Assembly: GCA_900542055.1 (NCBI GenBank)
Contig: UQMA01000014.1
Coordinates: forward strand, 1 to 33,508
DNA length: 33,508 bases
Direction: 5' to 3'
Origin: an uncultured Azospirillum sp.
Lineage (GTDB): Bacteria > Pseudomonadota > Alphaproteobacteria > RF32 > CAG-239
Part shown: positions 22,297-31,231 of the stretch, one piece after another
How positions within the stretch are numbered: position 1 is the first letter of the stretch
How the letters are laid out: every line of letters begins with the position of its first letter
Notes under the pieces: model-generated
Databases searched by the model: none
Told to the model about the DNA's origin: nothing
What the model saw: only the letters and a program-made list of their open reading frames with translations
Made by a program: the position numbers and the translations under genes

Positions 22297-24633
22297 TTAA
22301 GCTTTAGTCAGATAATCTTTCAATAGTTTTTTATGCCCGAACTTATCAAACCAAATTTCAAGTTTGTTGCCTTCAATATTCAAAACTTTTCCATATCCGA
22401 ACGTGCTGTGATAAACACGGCTTCCAATTGGCATCGCCGCCGTGGCGTTTTTGGCATTTCTTTTGGCTTGATAATAATTTCCACTGCTCCAAGCATCGTC
22501 ATCACGTACATAACTAAAACGATCACTGTCTTGAATTGTATTGTTGTTTTGCTTTAAGTTGTACCAATTAGAACTTGATTTATATTGATTTTGCTGTTGG
22601 TAATTATCTTGGCAACCGCCGCCGAAGCAAGAGGCTTTGTTGCAAATTTCAATGTTGCGAGGCGGAAGCTCATTAATGAAACGCGATGGAATATTATGCT
22701 GCCATTGTCCATAAATTCGGCGGTTCATCGCTGTTGAAATCCATAAATTTCGGCGGGCGCGGGTCATCGCCACATAGGCAAGCCTCCTTTCTTCTTCCAA
22801 TGCGCCGGCGCCTTCGTCCAAAGAACGCTGATGAGGAAACAGGCCTTCTTCCCACCCTGGGAGAAAAACAGCGTCAAATTCCAGTCCTTTTGCGGAGTGA
22901 AGCGTAATCAGAGTAACTTTGTTGCTGTCTAGTGAATTGTCGTTTTCCATAACCAGACTGACATGTTCCAAAAAGTCATTTAATGTTGGATATTGGTCAC
23001 GATCCGACATAACGTTGACCAGTTCTTTTAAGTTTTCAATTCGTCCTTCGGCGTCGGCAGATTTGTCATTGCGCAGCATTTCCATATAACCGGACTCTTC
23101 AATGACCTGATCAGCAATTTCGTCAGGAGACAGAGCTTGTGCGTTTTGTTGCCATATGTTAAAGTTGTTTATTAATTCAAACACGCTGCTCTTTGATTTT
23201 CCTGATAACAATCCTTCATTAAGCATCTTTTCAATAGCCATATACATTGAAATACCGCTGCTGCGGGCTTCAGTTTCAAATTTTTCAATTGTTTTGGCTC
23301 CGATACCGCGGGCAGGCTTATTGATAATGCGTTCCAGCGCCAAATCATCATGAGGCTGAGCAATCACACGCAAATAAGCTAAAATATCACGAATTTCAGC
23401 GCGTTCATAAAATTTTGGCCCGCCGATAACCTGATAAGGAATAGCTTCTGACATAAATTTTTCTTCAAATTCACGAGTTTGGGCAGCGGTGCGTACCAAA
23501 ATAGCAATATGTGAATATTCAAGACCTTTGCGGTGCAGGTTGTCTATTTCATCCGCTATATATTCGGCTTCGTCTGATCCTGAATAGGTGCTCACAACTT
23601 TAACTTTGCAATTGTCAACTTGAGCGGCGGGACTGTTTTCGGCAACACGCAGATTTTTGCCCAAGCGGTCATGATTGTGGCTGATGAGCGCAGAAGCTGC
23701 CTCTAGAATGTTGGCTGTTGAACGATAGTTTCGTTCCAAGCGGATGATTTTTGCATCTTCAAAATCTTTTTCAAAACGCAGAATGTTTTCGATTTCGGCG
23801 CCGCGCCATGAATATATGGATTGGTCATCATCTCCCACACAGCAAAGATTGCGGTGTTTTTGGCAGAGCAGGCGCAACAGCAGATATTGCGTTACGTTTG
23901 TGTCTTGATACTCGTCAACCATAATATATTTGAACCGTTCCTGATATTTACTCAAAACATCAGGATTGGACATCAATATGTTCAAACTGTATAATAAAAT
24001 GTCTCCGAAATCGACGCAGTTTAATTCCAAAAGGCGGGCTTGGTACAACTTATAAACATTGGTTAAAACATTGCCGTGAAAATCCTGATTGATTTTATCA
24101 ACAGTCAGACCTTTGTCTTTCCACAGCTGAATTTTATCCAACAACCCTTGCGGCGGATATTTTTTATCATCTATGCCTTGTGTTTCGCATATTTGTTTTA
24201 TAACCCGACGTTGATCGTCTTCGCCCAAAATTGTAAAATTTGAGTTCAATCCTGCAAGAGCTGCATTTTGACGCAAAATTTTAACGCAAATTCCGTGAAA
24301 AGTTCCCATCCATACGGCATCTACCATATCTCCGATCATGTTGCGCGCACGCTGTGTCATTTCACGGGCGGCGCGGTTGGTAAACGTGACGACCAGACAG
24401 TTCCACGGCGCCGCCTTGCGCTGAGCTAAAATATAAGCTAAGCGGGTAGTCAAAACTTTGGTTTTGCCGGTGCCGGCTCCCGAAAGCACCAATAACGGTC
24501 CGTCAGTGCAGGTAACAGCCTGTTTTTGTTCGGGGTTAAGCTCATTAAGCCATGGTGTTTCCGGCATTAGTGCCGAAATGTTGTCATAAGTGCAGGCAGC
24601 GCTGTCGCCGTCTAAGTCAAATATATCAGTCAT
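22297..24633 (-). CDS. uvrD: UvrD/PcrA-family superfamily 1 DNA helicase
   Basis: A 3'-5' helicase for nucleotide excision and mismatch repair and for clearing replication blocks; 778 aa, typical length. Motifs in order: Q-motif LNPEQKQAV (32-40), Walker A GAGTGKT (52-58), FTNRAAREMTQR (Ia), VDEYQDTN (II), GDDDQSIYSWRGA (III), LERNYRST (IV), VTLITLHSAKGLEFDAVFLPG (V) and VAMTRARRNLWIS (VI). The C-terminal end (AMPIGSRVYHSTFGYGKV...) is the Tudor-like fold of PcrA/UvrD. An extra N-terminal 28 residues are present. It converges with paralog B, the palindromic repeats lying between. It is divergent from the MoxR gene. Confidence 0.95.
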   Translation of the reverse strand: MTDIFDLDGDSAACTYDNISALMPETPWLNELNPEQKQAVTCTDGPLLVLSGAGTGKTKVLTTRLAYILAQRKAAPWNCLVVTFTNRAAREMTQRARNMIGDMVDAVWMGTFHGICVKILRQNAALAGLNSNFTILGEDDQRRVIKQICETQGIDDKKYPPQGLLDKIQLWKDKGLTVDKINQDFHGNVLTNVYKLYQARLLELNCVDFGDILLYSLNILMSNPDVLSKYQERFKYIMVDEYQDTNVTQYLLLRLLCQKHRNLCCVGDDDQSIYSWRGAEIENILRFEKDFEDAKIIRLERNYRSTANILEAASALISHNHDRLGKNLRVAENSPAAQVDNCKVKVVSTYSGSDEAEYIADEIDNLHRKGLEYSHIAILVRTAAQTREFEEKFMSEAIPYQVIGGPKFYERAEIRDILAYLRVIAQPHDDLALERIINKPARGIGAKTIEKFETEARSSGISMYMAIEKMLNEGLLSGKSKSSVFELINNFNIWQQNAQALSPDEIADQVIEESGYMEMLRNDKSADAEGRIENLKELVNVMSDRDQYPTLNDFLEHVSLVMENDNSLDSNKVTLITLHSAKGLEFDAVFLPGWEEGLFPHQRSLDEGAGALEEERRLAYVAMTRARRNLWISTAMNRRIYGQWQHNIPSRFINELPPRNIEICNKASCFGGGCQDNYQQQNQYKSSSNWYNLKQNNNTIQDSDRFSYVRDDDAWSSGNYYQAKRNAKNATAAMPIGSRVYHSTFGYGKVLNIEGNKLEIWFDKFGHKKLLKDYLTKA

Positions 24634-24647
24634 AATCCGGATACTTC

Positions 24648-24676
24648 TTGTTTTTTTATTTTACGGCGCCTATATT
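24648..24676 (+). promoter_or_regulatory. Candidate promoter for moxR-DUF58
   Basis: TTGTTT (24648-24653), 17-nt spacer, TATATT (24671-24676); start near 24683. Confidence 0.5.
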
Positions 24677-24734
24677 ATAGTAATCTTTAATGAAATAAAA
24701 GCGCTTTTTAAACTAATGCTCAAAAGAGGAAAAA

Positions 24735-25706
24735 ATGTCAGAAATCAGAGATAAAATAATCGGTTTGTCCGACTATATGAACAGCAGAATTATCGGACAG
24801 CGGAGATTGGTTCGCAAAATGATTATCACTTTGTTGGCCGAGGGGCATGCTTTGGTAGAAGGAGCTCCGGGGCTGGCAAAAACAAAAGCCATTAAAACTA
24901 TGGCCGACTGCATTTCAGCGAGTTTTAACCGCATTCAGTTCACACCTGATTTGCTGCCTGCCGATATTACGGGAAGTGAAATTTATGTAGCGCAAAAAGG
25001 TGAATTTGAATTTAGAAAAGGCCCTGTTTTTGCCAATTTGGTTTTGGCGGACGAAATTAACCGCGCACCGGCAAAAGTTCAGTCAGCACTGCTTGAGGCT
25101 ATGGCCGAACGGCAAGTGAGCGTAGGAGGACAACGTTTTGAACTTCCAAAACTTTTTATGGTTATGGCTACTCAAAACCCGATTGAACATGAAGGCACTT
25201 ATAATTTGCCGGAAGCTCAGCTTGATAGATTTTTGATGTATATTCGTATTGAGCAGCCCGAAGCCGCTGACGAGCATAAAATTTTGGAATTGGTGCGCAA
25301 CGAAGGAACATTTGTCAATCCTGAAAAACAACCTGTTTTTGACAAATTGAATATATCTGATGTTGAGGCGGCCACACGTGAGGCCTTGGGAGTTTATTTG
25401 AGCAAAGAGCTTGAAGAATATATGGTTCAGCTTATTGTTGCGACCAGACATCCTGAAAAATATGATGAGAGCCTGAGCGGAATGGTTATGTTTGGAGCAA
25501 GCCCCCGAGCAACAATTGCTCTTGACCGCTGTGCAAAAATAAACGCTTGGATTTCCGGACGTGATTTTGTTACTCCTGAAGATATTCATGCCGTTATATA
25601 TGACATTTTGCGCCATAGGGTTATTTTAAGCTTTGAAGCACAGGCCGAAGGCTATACAAGCGACGATGTTATTACCAAATTATTGAATGTAGTGCCTTTG
25701 CCATAA
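24735..25706 (+). CDS. MoxR-family AAA+ ATPase
   Basis: Encodes 323 aa. Walker A GAPGLAKT (residues 43-50), Walker B VLADEINRAP, sensor region FMVMATQNPIEHEGTYNLPEAQLDRF and a C-terminal lid (MVMFGASPRATIALDRCAK) define the MoxR group. These ATPases act as chaperones that load metals or assemble complexes, working with a VWA-domain partner. The next gene, 9 nt downstream, encodes just such a DUF58/VWA-like protein. GAGGA lies before the ATG. The later genes of the usual aerotolerance-type (Bat) cluster are missing. Confidence 0.93.
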   Translation: MSEIRDKIIGLSDYMNSRIIGQRRLVRKMIITLLAEGHALVEGAPGLAKTKAIKTMADCISASFNRIQFTPDLLPADITGSEIYVAQKGEFEFRKGPVFANLVLADEINRAPAKVQSALLEAMAERQVSVGGQRFELPKLFMVMATQNPIEHEGTYNLPEAQLDRFLMYIRIEQPEAADEHKILELVRNEGTFVNPEKQPVFDKLNISDVEAATREALGVYLSKELEEYMVQLIVATRHPEKYDESLSGMVMFGASPRATIALDRCAKINAWISGRDFVTPEDIHAVIYDILRHRVILSFEAQAEGYTSDDVITKLLNVVPLP

Positions 25707-25715
25707 GGAGCAATT

Positions 25716-26663
25716 ATGGGAAAAATTGCAAAAATAGCTTCATCGCTTTGGAGAAAAAAGAAAAAAAACAATTCTCAAAGCGGATTGGCTGCAACTCTTG
25801 ATGATTTAATGGAGCAACGGCGTAATGTGCGGTGGCTGCATTTGAAAACCAAACTCCATGCTTCAAATCAGGCCGGTGATGTAAAATCAGCGTTTAAGGG
25901 CAGGGGAATTGAGGTTGAAGAAATTCGCAGCTATGCCTTTGGTGATGATGTCAGAGATATTGATTGGCGGGTAACCGCGCGCAAAAACAGTCCCTATACT
26001 AAAATTTATTCCGAAGAACGCGACCGTGAAATTTATGTTTTGTTGGATTTATCTCCGTCAATGGTTTTCGGTACGCGGAAAGAATTAAAATCGGTTACGG
26101 CCAGTAAAATAACAGCGCTTTTGGGATGGATGGCGCAAGAAAACAATGACCGATTCGGTGTATTCATCTTTGACGGCAGACAAAATTGGCAATTTAAGCC
26201 TCAGCAAAACCGAGCTCAGCTTTTGGCTATATTTAATAAAATAGCAGAAGTAAATCAGGATATAATCAAACATGAAGTTAAGTCGGAAGGGCTTAAAAAA
26301 ACACTGCAGATGTTAGTTAAAAACTTGAAAGACAGGGCAACGGTTTTTGTTATCAGCGACTTTGCCGGTTTTAATGATGACGAAAAAAAATCTCTGGCTG
26401 CTTTGTCTAAAAAAACAAGCCTGTTTTGTCTGAATGTTTATGATGTGTTGGAAGCTCAGGCGCCAGCTCCGGGGCAATATATGGCTGCAAACGGCAGTGA
26501 AAAACTGGTTTTTGACAGCGGGCAGAATGCTTTTAGGCGGGAATATCAGCAATTTTTTGCCGAAAAACGAGAAAAAATACATGATTTTTGCCGGAAATTC
26601 AATTGCCGTTATGTTGAAATAAGAACTGACATTCCTATAACACGGCAAATAAAAATTATATAA
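25716..26663 (+). CDS. DUF58-domain protein with VWA-like fold (MoxR partner)
   Basis: Encodes 315 aa. A basic N-terminus (residues 1-20) is followed by the DUF58 hallmark GRGIEVEEIRSYAFGDDVRD and DWRVTARKNSPYTKIYSEER (about 62-103). It then has a VWA-like core with the metal-site motif Asp111-Leu-Ser113-Pro-Ser115. No membrane helices are evident, unlike many DUF58 proteins that have two at the N-terminus. AAGGAG overlaps the moxR stop codon, so the pair is coupled. It probably acts as adaptor for the MoxR ATPase. No terminator hairpin is visible after it. Confidence 0.9.
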   Translation: MGKIAKIASSLWRKKKKNNSQSGLAATLDDLMEQRRNVRWLHLKTKLHASNQAGDVKSAFKGRGIEVEEIRSYAFGDDVRDIDWRVTARKNSPYTKIYSEERDREIYVLLDLSPSMVFGTRKELKSVTASKITALLGWMAQENNDRFGVFIFDGRQNWQFKPQQNRAQLLAIFNKIAEVNQDIIKHEVKSEGLKKTLQMLVKNLKDRATVFVISDFAGFNDDEKKSLAALSKKTSLFCLNVYDVLEAQAPAPGQYMAANGSEKLVFDSGQNAFRREYQQFFAEKREKIHDFCRKFNCRYVEIRTDIPITRQIKII

Positions 26664-26672
26664 AATCCGAGA

Positions 26673-26700
26673 TTGACAAAAATTTTTTTGGCGTTAAAAT
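26673..26700 (+). promoter_or_regulatory. Candidate promoter for the TPR gene
   Basis: TTGACA (26673-26678), 16-nt spacer, TAAAAT (26695-26700); start near 26707, leader about 49 nt. Confidence 0.5.
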
Positions 26701-26755
26701 TGAGCCCAATTTAGATGAAACAACCGTATAATTATTTTGTGAGAAAGTTAAAAAT

Positions 26756-27691
26756 ATGGTAAAAACAAACGAAAATAATTCATATCGCCGTGGTCAGGAA
26801 CTTTTAGACCAAGGTCTTTATAAAGATGCTATCGTACAGTTTGATCAAGCTATAAACGAACAGCCTGAATCATGGAAAGCGCTTAATTCAAAAGGTTTTG
26901 CTTTGCAAAAATTAAGCCGTTATACAGAAGCAGTTGAATGTTTTGATAAAGCATTGGAAAAAAATCCGCAATCTGTTGAAATCATTAATAATAAAGGTGT
27001 CACTCTGTCTATGCGCGGTCTTTATAAAGATGCCATCGCACAGTTTGATCAGGCTGCAACCATTGATCCGACTTCATTGGAAGCTTTGAACGGTAAAGCT
27101 ATTGCTTTGCAGCATATGTATTTGTATAAAGAAGCTTTGGATGTTTTGGAACAAGCTATGAAAATCGATCCTAAGCATGTTCAAACCTTGTTGAGCATTG
27201 CCGTAACTTTACAAAAGTTAAAACAGTTTGATCGAGCTATTTCGTTTTTCAAAAAAGTATTGTCTTTTGATAAATCAAACATCAAAGCTTGGAACGGCGT
27301 TGGCGTAACCTATCAATTGATGGGCGATAACAATTCGGCTCTGAAATGTTTTACCAAAATTTTGAATATCAATAATCGTGAAATTCAGGCATGGATAAGC
27401 ATCGGTTTTGTTTATCAAAAAATGCTCAAATTTTCAGACGCTTTAAAATGCTATAAAAAAGCGCAGATGATTAATGAAGGCCGTTATCATCACAAACTTT
27501 ATGACGGTTTGGCAAGTTGTTTAACAAAATTGTCTGAATTTGATCAAGCTGTTGAAATTTATAAACAGATTTTCAATACTGAAGAAGGAAAGAAAAAATG
27601 GGATGCTCAGCGTTCGATTAAGTTTGTGGGTAAACTTAAACGCAAAAAAGCGACCGGAACTTTGCCTGATTTGGTTCCTCCTGAAGAATAG
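26756..27691 (+). CDS. Tetratricopeptide-repeat protein
   Basis: Encodes 311 aa, nearly all of it TPR: about eight 34-residue helix-turn-helix units from residue 9 to about 283, each with the pattern G..L...G.Y..A...F..A....P. Units 1 and 3 are almost identical (GLYKDAI[V/A]QFDQA). The C-terminal 25 residues are basic then acidic (GKLKRKKATGTLPDLVPPEE). No signal peptide or membrane helix is seen, so it is a cytoplasmic protein-binding scaffold. The ATG has no clear Shine-Dalgarno (GAAAGTTAAAAATATG). It is transcribed alone, between a candidate promoter and a good terminator. The partner is unknown. Confidence 0.88.
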   Translation: MVKTNENNSYRRGQELLDQGLYKDAIVQFDQAINEQPESWKALNSKGFALQKLSRYTEAVECFDKALEKNPQSVEIINNKGVTLSMRGLYKDAIAQFDQAATIDPTSLEALNGKAIALQHMYLYKEALDVLEQAMKIDPKHVQTLLSIAVTLQKLKQFDRAISFFKKVLSFDKSNIKAWNGVGVTYQLMGDNNSALKCFTKILNINNREIQAWISIGFVYQKMLKFSDALKCYKKAQMINEGRYHHKLYDGLASCLTKLSEFDQAVEIYKQIFNTEEGKKKWDAQRSIKFVGKLKRKKATGTLPDLVPPEE

Positions 27692-27728
27692 CATAAAAAA
27701 CTCTCCTTTGCGGAGAGTTTTTTTATGC
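27691..27728. terminator. Terminator after the TPR gene
   Basis: ACTCTCC pairs with GGAGAGT around a short loop; the whole element extends as an inverted repeat from GCATAAAAAA to TTTTTTTATGC. Confidence 0.92.
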
Positions 27729-27738
27729 TAAAATAAGC

Positions 27739-27767
27739 TTGCCAATCAATGGGGATTTTTGTATTTT
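27739..27767 (+). promoter_or_regulatory. Candidate promoter for the 27795 gene
   Basis: TTGCCA (27739-27744), 17-nt spacer, TATTTT (27762-27767). The ATG is only about 21 nt from the predicted start, with GGAGA in between. Confidence 0.45.
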
Positions 27768-27794
27768 ACCAATATCAAAATAATGGAGATATAA

Positions 27795-29333
27795 ATGGCT
27801 GAGAATGATTTTTTAACTTCTCCCTCTGTTATGCCGAGGGTTGGTAATGCCTCTGCATCCGGAATAGATTTTCGCGACTTTGATTACATACGGGATAATA
27901 GTAAATTTTTGCAAATGCCGGATTGGAACGAGGCAAGCAATGCTTTTTCTTCAACTCAGCCTGAGCCAGCTAAAGTAGAAAGTTTTGAGCATGAGAGGCA
28001 GATGCTGACGGATGAACTTTGTCCTTTGCGTGTTGAACAGGAAAATTTAGAACAGAACGTAATACAGCGGCGGCAACAGCAACAGCAGGAGTTTGAACAA
28101 TTGGAAGCAATAGCTGTTTTCAAAAGTTCTTTGCTTAAACTTTTGCCTGAAAAATATAGAGAAGACGGACGTGTTTTTTTGAATAATTTTATTATGCAGC
28201 GCAATGACGGCAATTTTTTTCCGGGGGAAGGACCTAAATACGATGGATTGAAAAGTAAAGCCGAAAATCTTTTATTTTTGCATTGGCTGAATAAATTTAA
28301 AAGTGAATTTTTAAAGCTTAGTCAGGATTTTAAGTCTTTTGCCCCCCGATTTGATATTGGAGCCGCCAAAGACGAAGCAAAAGCAGAGATATTTTCTTAT
28401 TATAATGTGGAAGAACTCGAACGCCAAAGCGAATATTTGCTTGAAAAAATAAATAAAATCAAAATTAAACAAGATGAACTGGCGGCAGCTGCCGGCAGTG
28501 AAAGAATGTCTCTTGCTCATAAATTGGAACGTCTGAAATCTTATTATGATAAACAGCTTTATAAAGAAATAAATTTTGAAGATGTTCCATTTATGCCGGA
28601 AAAAGAACATTTTTTTGAAAAATTCGAAAATCTGAGTTTAACCTGGAGAGGTTTGCTGCGGGAAGCTCGCAATAAAAACATTCATTTTGGCGAAACAACA
28701 GGCTTGCTTGACAATGGTTTTCCTGTGGCGGCTGCTTACGATCCCCGCGAAAACAGAATTTTGTGTAATCCGTCTTTTTCAGCAGATGAGCAGGTTTTTG
28801 AAACTGCAAAAATTTTGCTTGATAAGGTACAGCATTTATTGAGTGGAGATTATGACGCCAGATCGCGCTATTTGTACGAGCTGTGCCGTCAAGCCGAAAA
28901 ATCCGCTAAAATGGTGGCTTTAGCCGCTGATTTTTCAATGTTTCTACCGACTTTTAAAAGCAGAGTCGTTTCTCTTTATGCGGATATAATGTCAGTTTTT
29001 ATTTCGGGAAACTCTCCTATGGATAAATATGCAAAGGCTTTTGTTAAGGCGTTATCGACAAACACTGTGCGTTCGGAGGCGCGGTTTGCGGTATTGCACC
29101 AAATTTTGAACAATCAAAAAATCATTGTTTCGAATAAAGAAGATTTTGTGCTCAAAAGCTTATCTATCGGAGAGATAATAAGTCCGTTTGTCAGCCGCGG
29201 AGCACCGTTATTGAATGAAAATGCGGAAATGAAAAAGCAGTTAGAAAAAATCCCTTCCGATGACAAAATCAAAATACAGGAAGCTGCAAATGTCGATAAA
29301 GATTACAGCCTACTTGATTTTATGATATATTAA
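27795..29333 (+). CDS. Coiled-coil protein with a degenerate HExxH-like domain
   Basis: Encodes 512 aa, start set by GGAGA. There is no signal peptide. Residues 65-110 (Gln/Glu-rich) and 195-255 look like coiled coils. Residues about 305-385 resemble the putative zincin core of the proteins at 17033 and 19760: AAAYDPRENRILCN matches LAYYNPQDDAIYV, then LLDKVQH (343-347 in place of HExxH, with only His347 kept), then AEKSAKMVALAA in place of DEISANMAS with Glu368 kept. If homologous, it is a catalytically dead member. The C-terminal 120 residues are helical and unrecognised. It is followed by the gene at 29433, which has an intact HExxH. Confidence 0.6.
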   Translation: MAENDFLTSPSVMPRVGNASASGIDFRDFDYIRDNSKFLQMPDWNEASNAFSSTQPEPAKVESFEHERQMLTDELCPLRVEQENLEQNVIQRRQQQQQEFEQLEAIAVFKSSLLKLLPEKYREDGRVFLNNFIMQRNDGNFFPGEGPKYDGLKSKAENLLFLHWLNKFKSEFLKLSQDFKSFAPRFDIGAAKDEAKAEIFSYYNVEELERQSEYLLEKINKIKIKQDELAAAAGSERMSLAHKLERLKSYYDKQLYKEINFEDVPFMPEKEHFFEKFENLSLTWRGLLREARNKNIHFGETTGLLDNGFPVAAAYDPRENRILCNPSFSADEQVFETAKILLDKVQHLLSGDYDARSRYLYELCRQAEKSAKMVALAADFSMFLPTFKSRVVSLYADIMSVFISGNSPMDKYAKAFVKALSTNTVRSEARFAVLHQILNNQKIIVSNKEDFVLKSLSIGEIISPFVSRGAPLLNENAEMKKQLEKIPSDDKIKIQEAANVDKDYSLLDFMIY

Positions 29334-29378
29334 CTTTATTAAATTTTTGTAACATAAATATATTGTAATATAAAAATA

Positions 29379-29407
29379 TTGCTTGTTTTCTTTTTTTCAG
29401 CTACAAT
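29379..29407 (+). promoter_or_regulatory. Candidate promoter for the 29433 gene
   Basis: TTGCTT (29379-29384), 17-nt T-rich spacer, TACAAT (29402-29407). The TACAAT and T-run spacer resemble the promoter at 16951-16979. Confidence 0.45.
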
Positions 29408-29432
29408 ATCAATGTGGTATGTGAGGTGAACT

Positions 29433-30914
29433 ATGGATATTGTCGCCGGTAAAAATGGCAGCTTTTTTGTTGTTACGGATATAATTGATACCGATACTTC
29501 AAAAAAACTAGCGAATATTTCGTTTGACGAATTTGGTCGTTATAACGCATGGCCGACCATGAAAAAAATCTCGCATATGTCAGAAGCCGAATATGTGGAA
29601 AAAAATGGCTTAAAACTTGAAATTTTACAGAAATTCGATCGCTTTAGAGAAGCTGTTGATTATAAAGCTACACAAGATTTGCTCTTTTTTATTGAAAATG
29701 AAGGCGGTCGCGAACAAATTGAAGATAGACGTGGTACAAGTTTAATTAATCCTGAAAATTTCAAAAACGGTTTTTTGCATCCTGCGCCGCGCGAATTGTC
29801 AGGAATGATTACCGATTCTTTTGAAATTAAAGATCAGGATGTTCCTCGAATGTTAAAAAGTTTGGGGATAGTTATTGTTCGATCCGTAATTTCGTACTTC
29901 GTAAAATGGAATAGCGTAACTTATAAAGTGGATGTTATTCCGTCAAGTAAAGATGCGCGCAAAGGGGCTTTTAATGGTGATGAAATTACCATAGGTGAAA
30001 ATTGCTACATTTTTCAATCTGATGATTGGCGCCATATAAAAAAGATAGAATATCGTTTTAATCAGGAAAAAATTTCACGCAAAACTTCATGGTTCAGATT
30101 TGATAAACCCGAAGATGAAATCTTTGAAGATGTGCTTAAAAAAGTTTGTAAAGATTCGCTTAAATGCCGGATTTATAATGAGTTATACAAAAAATATCTT
30201 TCTCTAAAACAGGAAAAAGCTGATTACCGCGGGATTTTTATTCATGAATTTCATCATTTGCGTAACAAAATTTTATTTGAAAACAGATGTCTAAAACCTA
30301 ACACCAAAGCTCTTTTGGCGCCGGATATGTATTATATTTTGGTGGAAGATGAACGTTCGGCGCATTTAGCGGCAGCAATAGACCATATTAACCAATATTG
30401 GCATGATCATAATTGGGAAAAATTGCTGAAAGTTGAACCTTGTTTTGAAATTTTGGCTTCCCGCAGTGAAAGTGAACGCAACCGATTGTTGGTTAATCTT
30501 GATTTTGTGACCAATGCAAAGTTGAAATATTGGACCGAAAATGATTTAGACGATCATTTTAGCAAAATTTTACACAGAATACCGATATTGCATAATTATT
30601 GTTCTGTTGCAAAAGGAATTGATAATGACAGAAAAGAATATCTGCGTATGCGTTCTATGTTGTACAGCTTTTGGATTTATGATCCGTTTAGCCAGCGCTA
30701 TTATATGAAACGGCTTGATAAATATATTAAAATAGATATTCCGGTTACAACTGATGTTAGTGAAAAAATTATAGCCCGTTCTCAGTCTTTTATTGAGCGA
30801 AAACTGAAATCAAAAGAATTGTTGGTGATAAAATACGGTTTCAGTGATGACCAAATCAGAAAAGCTGCTAATATATACGACACAAGATGGCGTATCAAAC
30901 GAGATAAAAATTAA
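29433..30914 (+). CDS. Putative zinc-metallopeptidase-like protein with HEFHH motif
   Basis: Encodes 493 aa; the start has GAGGTGA about 5 nt upstream. Residues 1-265 are not recognised (mixed alpha/beta). Residues 269-275 read FIHEFHH: an HExxH (His271, Glu272, His275) in a hydrophobic helix context, followed 31 residues later by Glu307 in VEDERSAHLAAAI. The DE-x-[ST]-A pattern is shared with the proteins at 17033 and 19760. Gluzincin-like zinc binding by His271, His275 and Glu307 is inferred. The C-terminal 170 residues are helical and basic (SFIERKLKSKEL). No signal peptide. A small membrane protein gene follows 11 nt downstream with AAGGAG, probably co-transcribed. Confidence 0.65.
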   Translation: MDIVAGKNGSFFVVTDIIDTDTSKKLANISFDEFGRYNAWPTMKKISHMSEAEYVEKNGLKLEILQKFDRFREAVDYKATQDLLFFIENEGGREQIEDRRGTSLINPENFKNGFLHPAPRELSGMITDSFEIKDQDVPRMLKSLGIVIVRSVISYFVKWNSVTYKVDVIPSSKDARKGAFNGDEITIGENCYIFQSDDWRHIKKIEYRFNQEKISRKTSWFRFDKPEDEIFEDVLKKVCKDSLKCRIYNELYKKYLSLKQEKADYRGIFIHEFHHLRNKILFENRCLKPNTKALLAPDMYYILVEDERSAHLAAAIDHINQYWHDHNWEKLLKVEPCFEILASRSESERNRLLVNLDFVTNAKLKYWTENDLDDHFSKILHRIPILHNYCSVAKGIDNDRKEYLRMRSMLYSFWIYDPFSQRYYMKRLDKYIKIDIPVTTDVSEKIIARSQSFIERKLKSKELLVIKYGFSDDQIRKAANIYDTRWRIKRDKN

Positions 30915-30925
30915 GGAGATAAAAT

Positions 30926-31159
30926 ATGAGATTGATTTTAAGTTTGGCGGGAATTATCGCTCTTGCTTTGGCTGTCGCTTGGTTTGGTTATGGTTTGCCT
31001 CCTAAAGCGGTTTATTATAAAACATTGCACGCTTTTTCTTCAGCAACTGAAAATGCGGAAACAGGGGCATCTAATGTAAGTAGCGCATCTTCGCGTTTTG
31101 GCGATGTCATTAAAAACAATTACAATTCTCAGGATATGACAGAGCCGTCTGTTCGCTAA
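30926..31159 (+). CDS. Small exported or membrane-anchored protein
   Basis: Encodes 77 aa. Residues 1-23 form one hydrophobic helix after Met-Arg (LILSLAGIIALALAVAWFGYG), acting as anchor or signal peptide. The rest is Ser/Ala/Asn-rich (FSSATENAETGASNVSSASSRF) and probably unstructured, outside the cytoplasm. AAGGAG 7 nt upstream gives a good start; it lies 11 nt after the HEFHH gene and probably shares its mRNA. No family is recognised. Confidence 0.65.
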   Translation: MRLILSLAGIIALALAVAWFGYGLPPKAVYYKTLHAFSSATENAETGASNVSSASSRFGDVIKNNYNSQDMTEPSVR

Positions 31160-31177
31160 AAATATTTTACGGCAAAA

Positions 31178-31213
31178 TAACAGCCTCGATTTTTTTTTCG
31201 GGGCTGTTTAATT
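31178..31213 (+). terminator. Probable terminator
   Basis: AACAGCC-tCGA pairs with TCG-gGGCTGTT around a T-rich loop, followed by TTAATTTTTG. The T-tract is interrupted, so it is weaker than the others. Confidence 0.6.
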
Positions 31214-31231
31214 TTTGTTTAATATTGTTTT

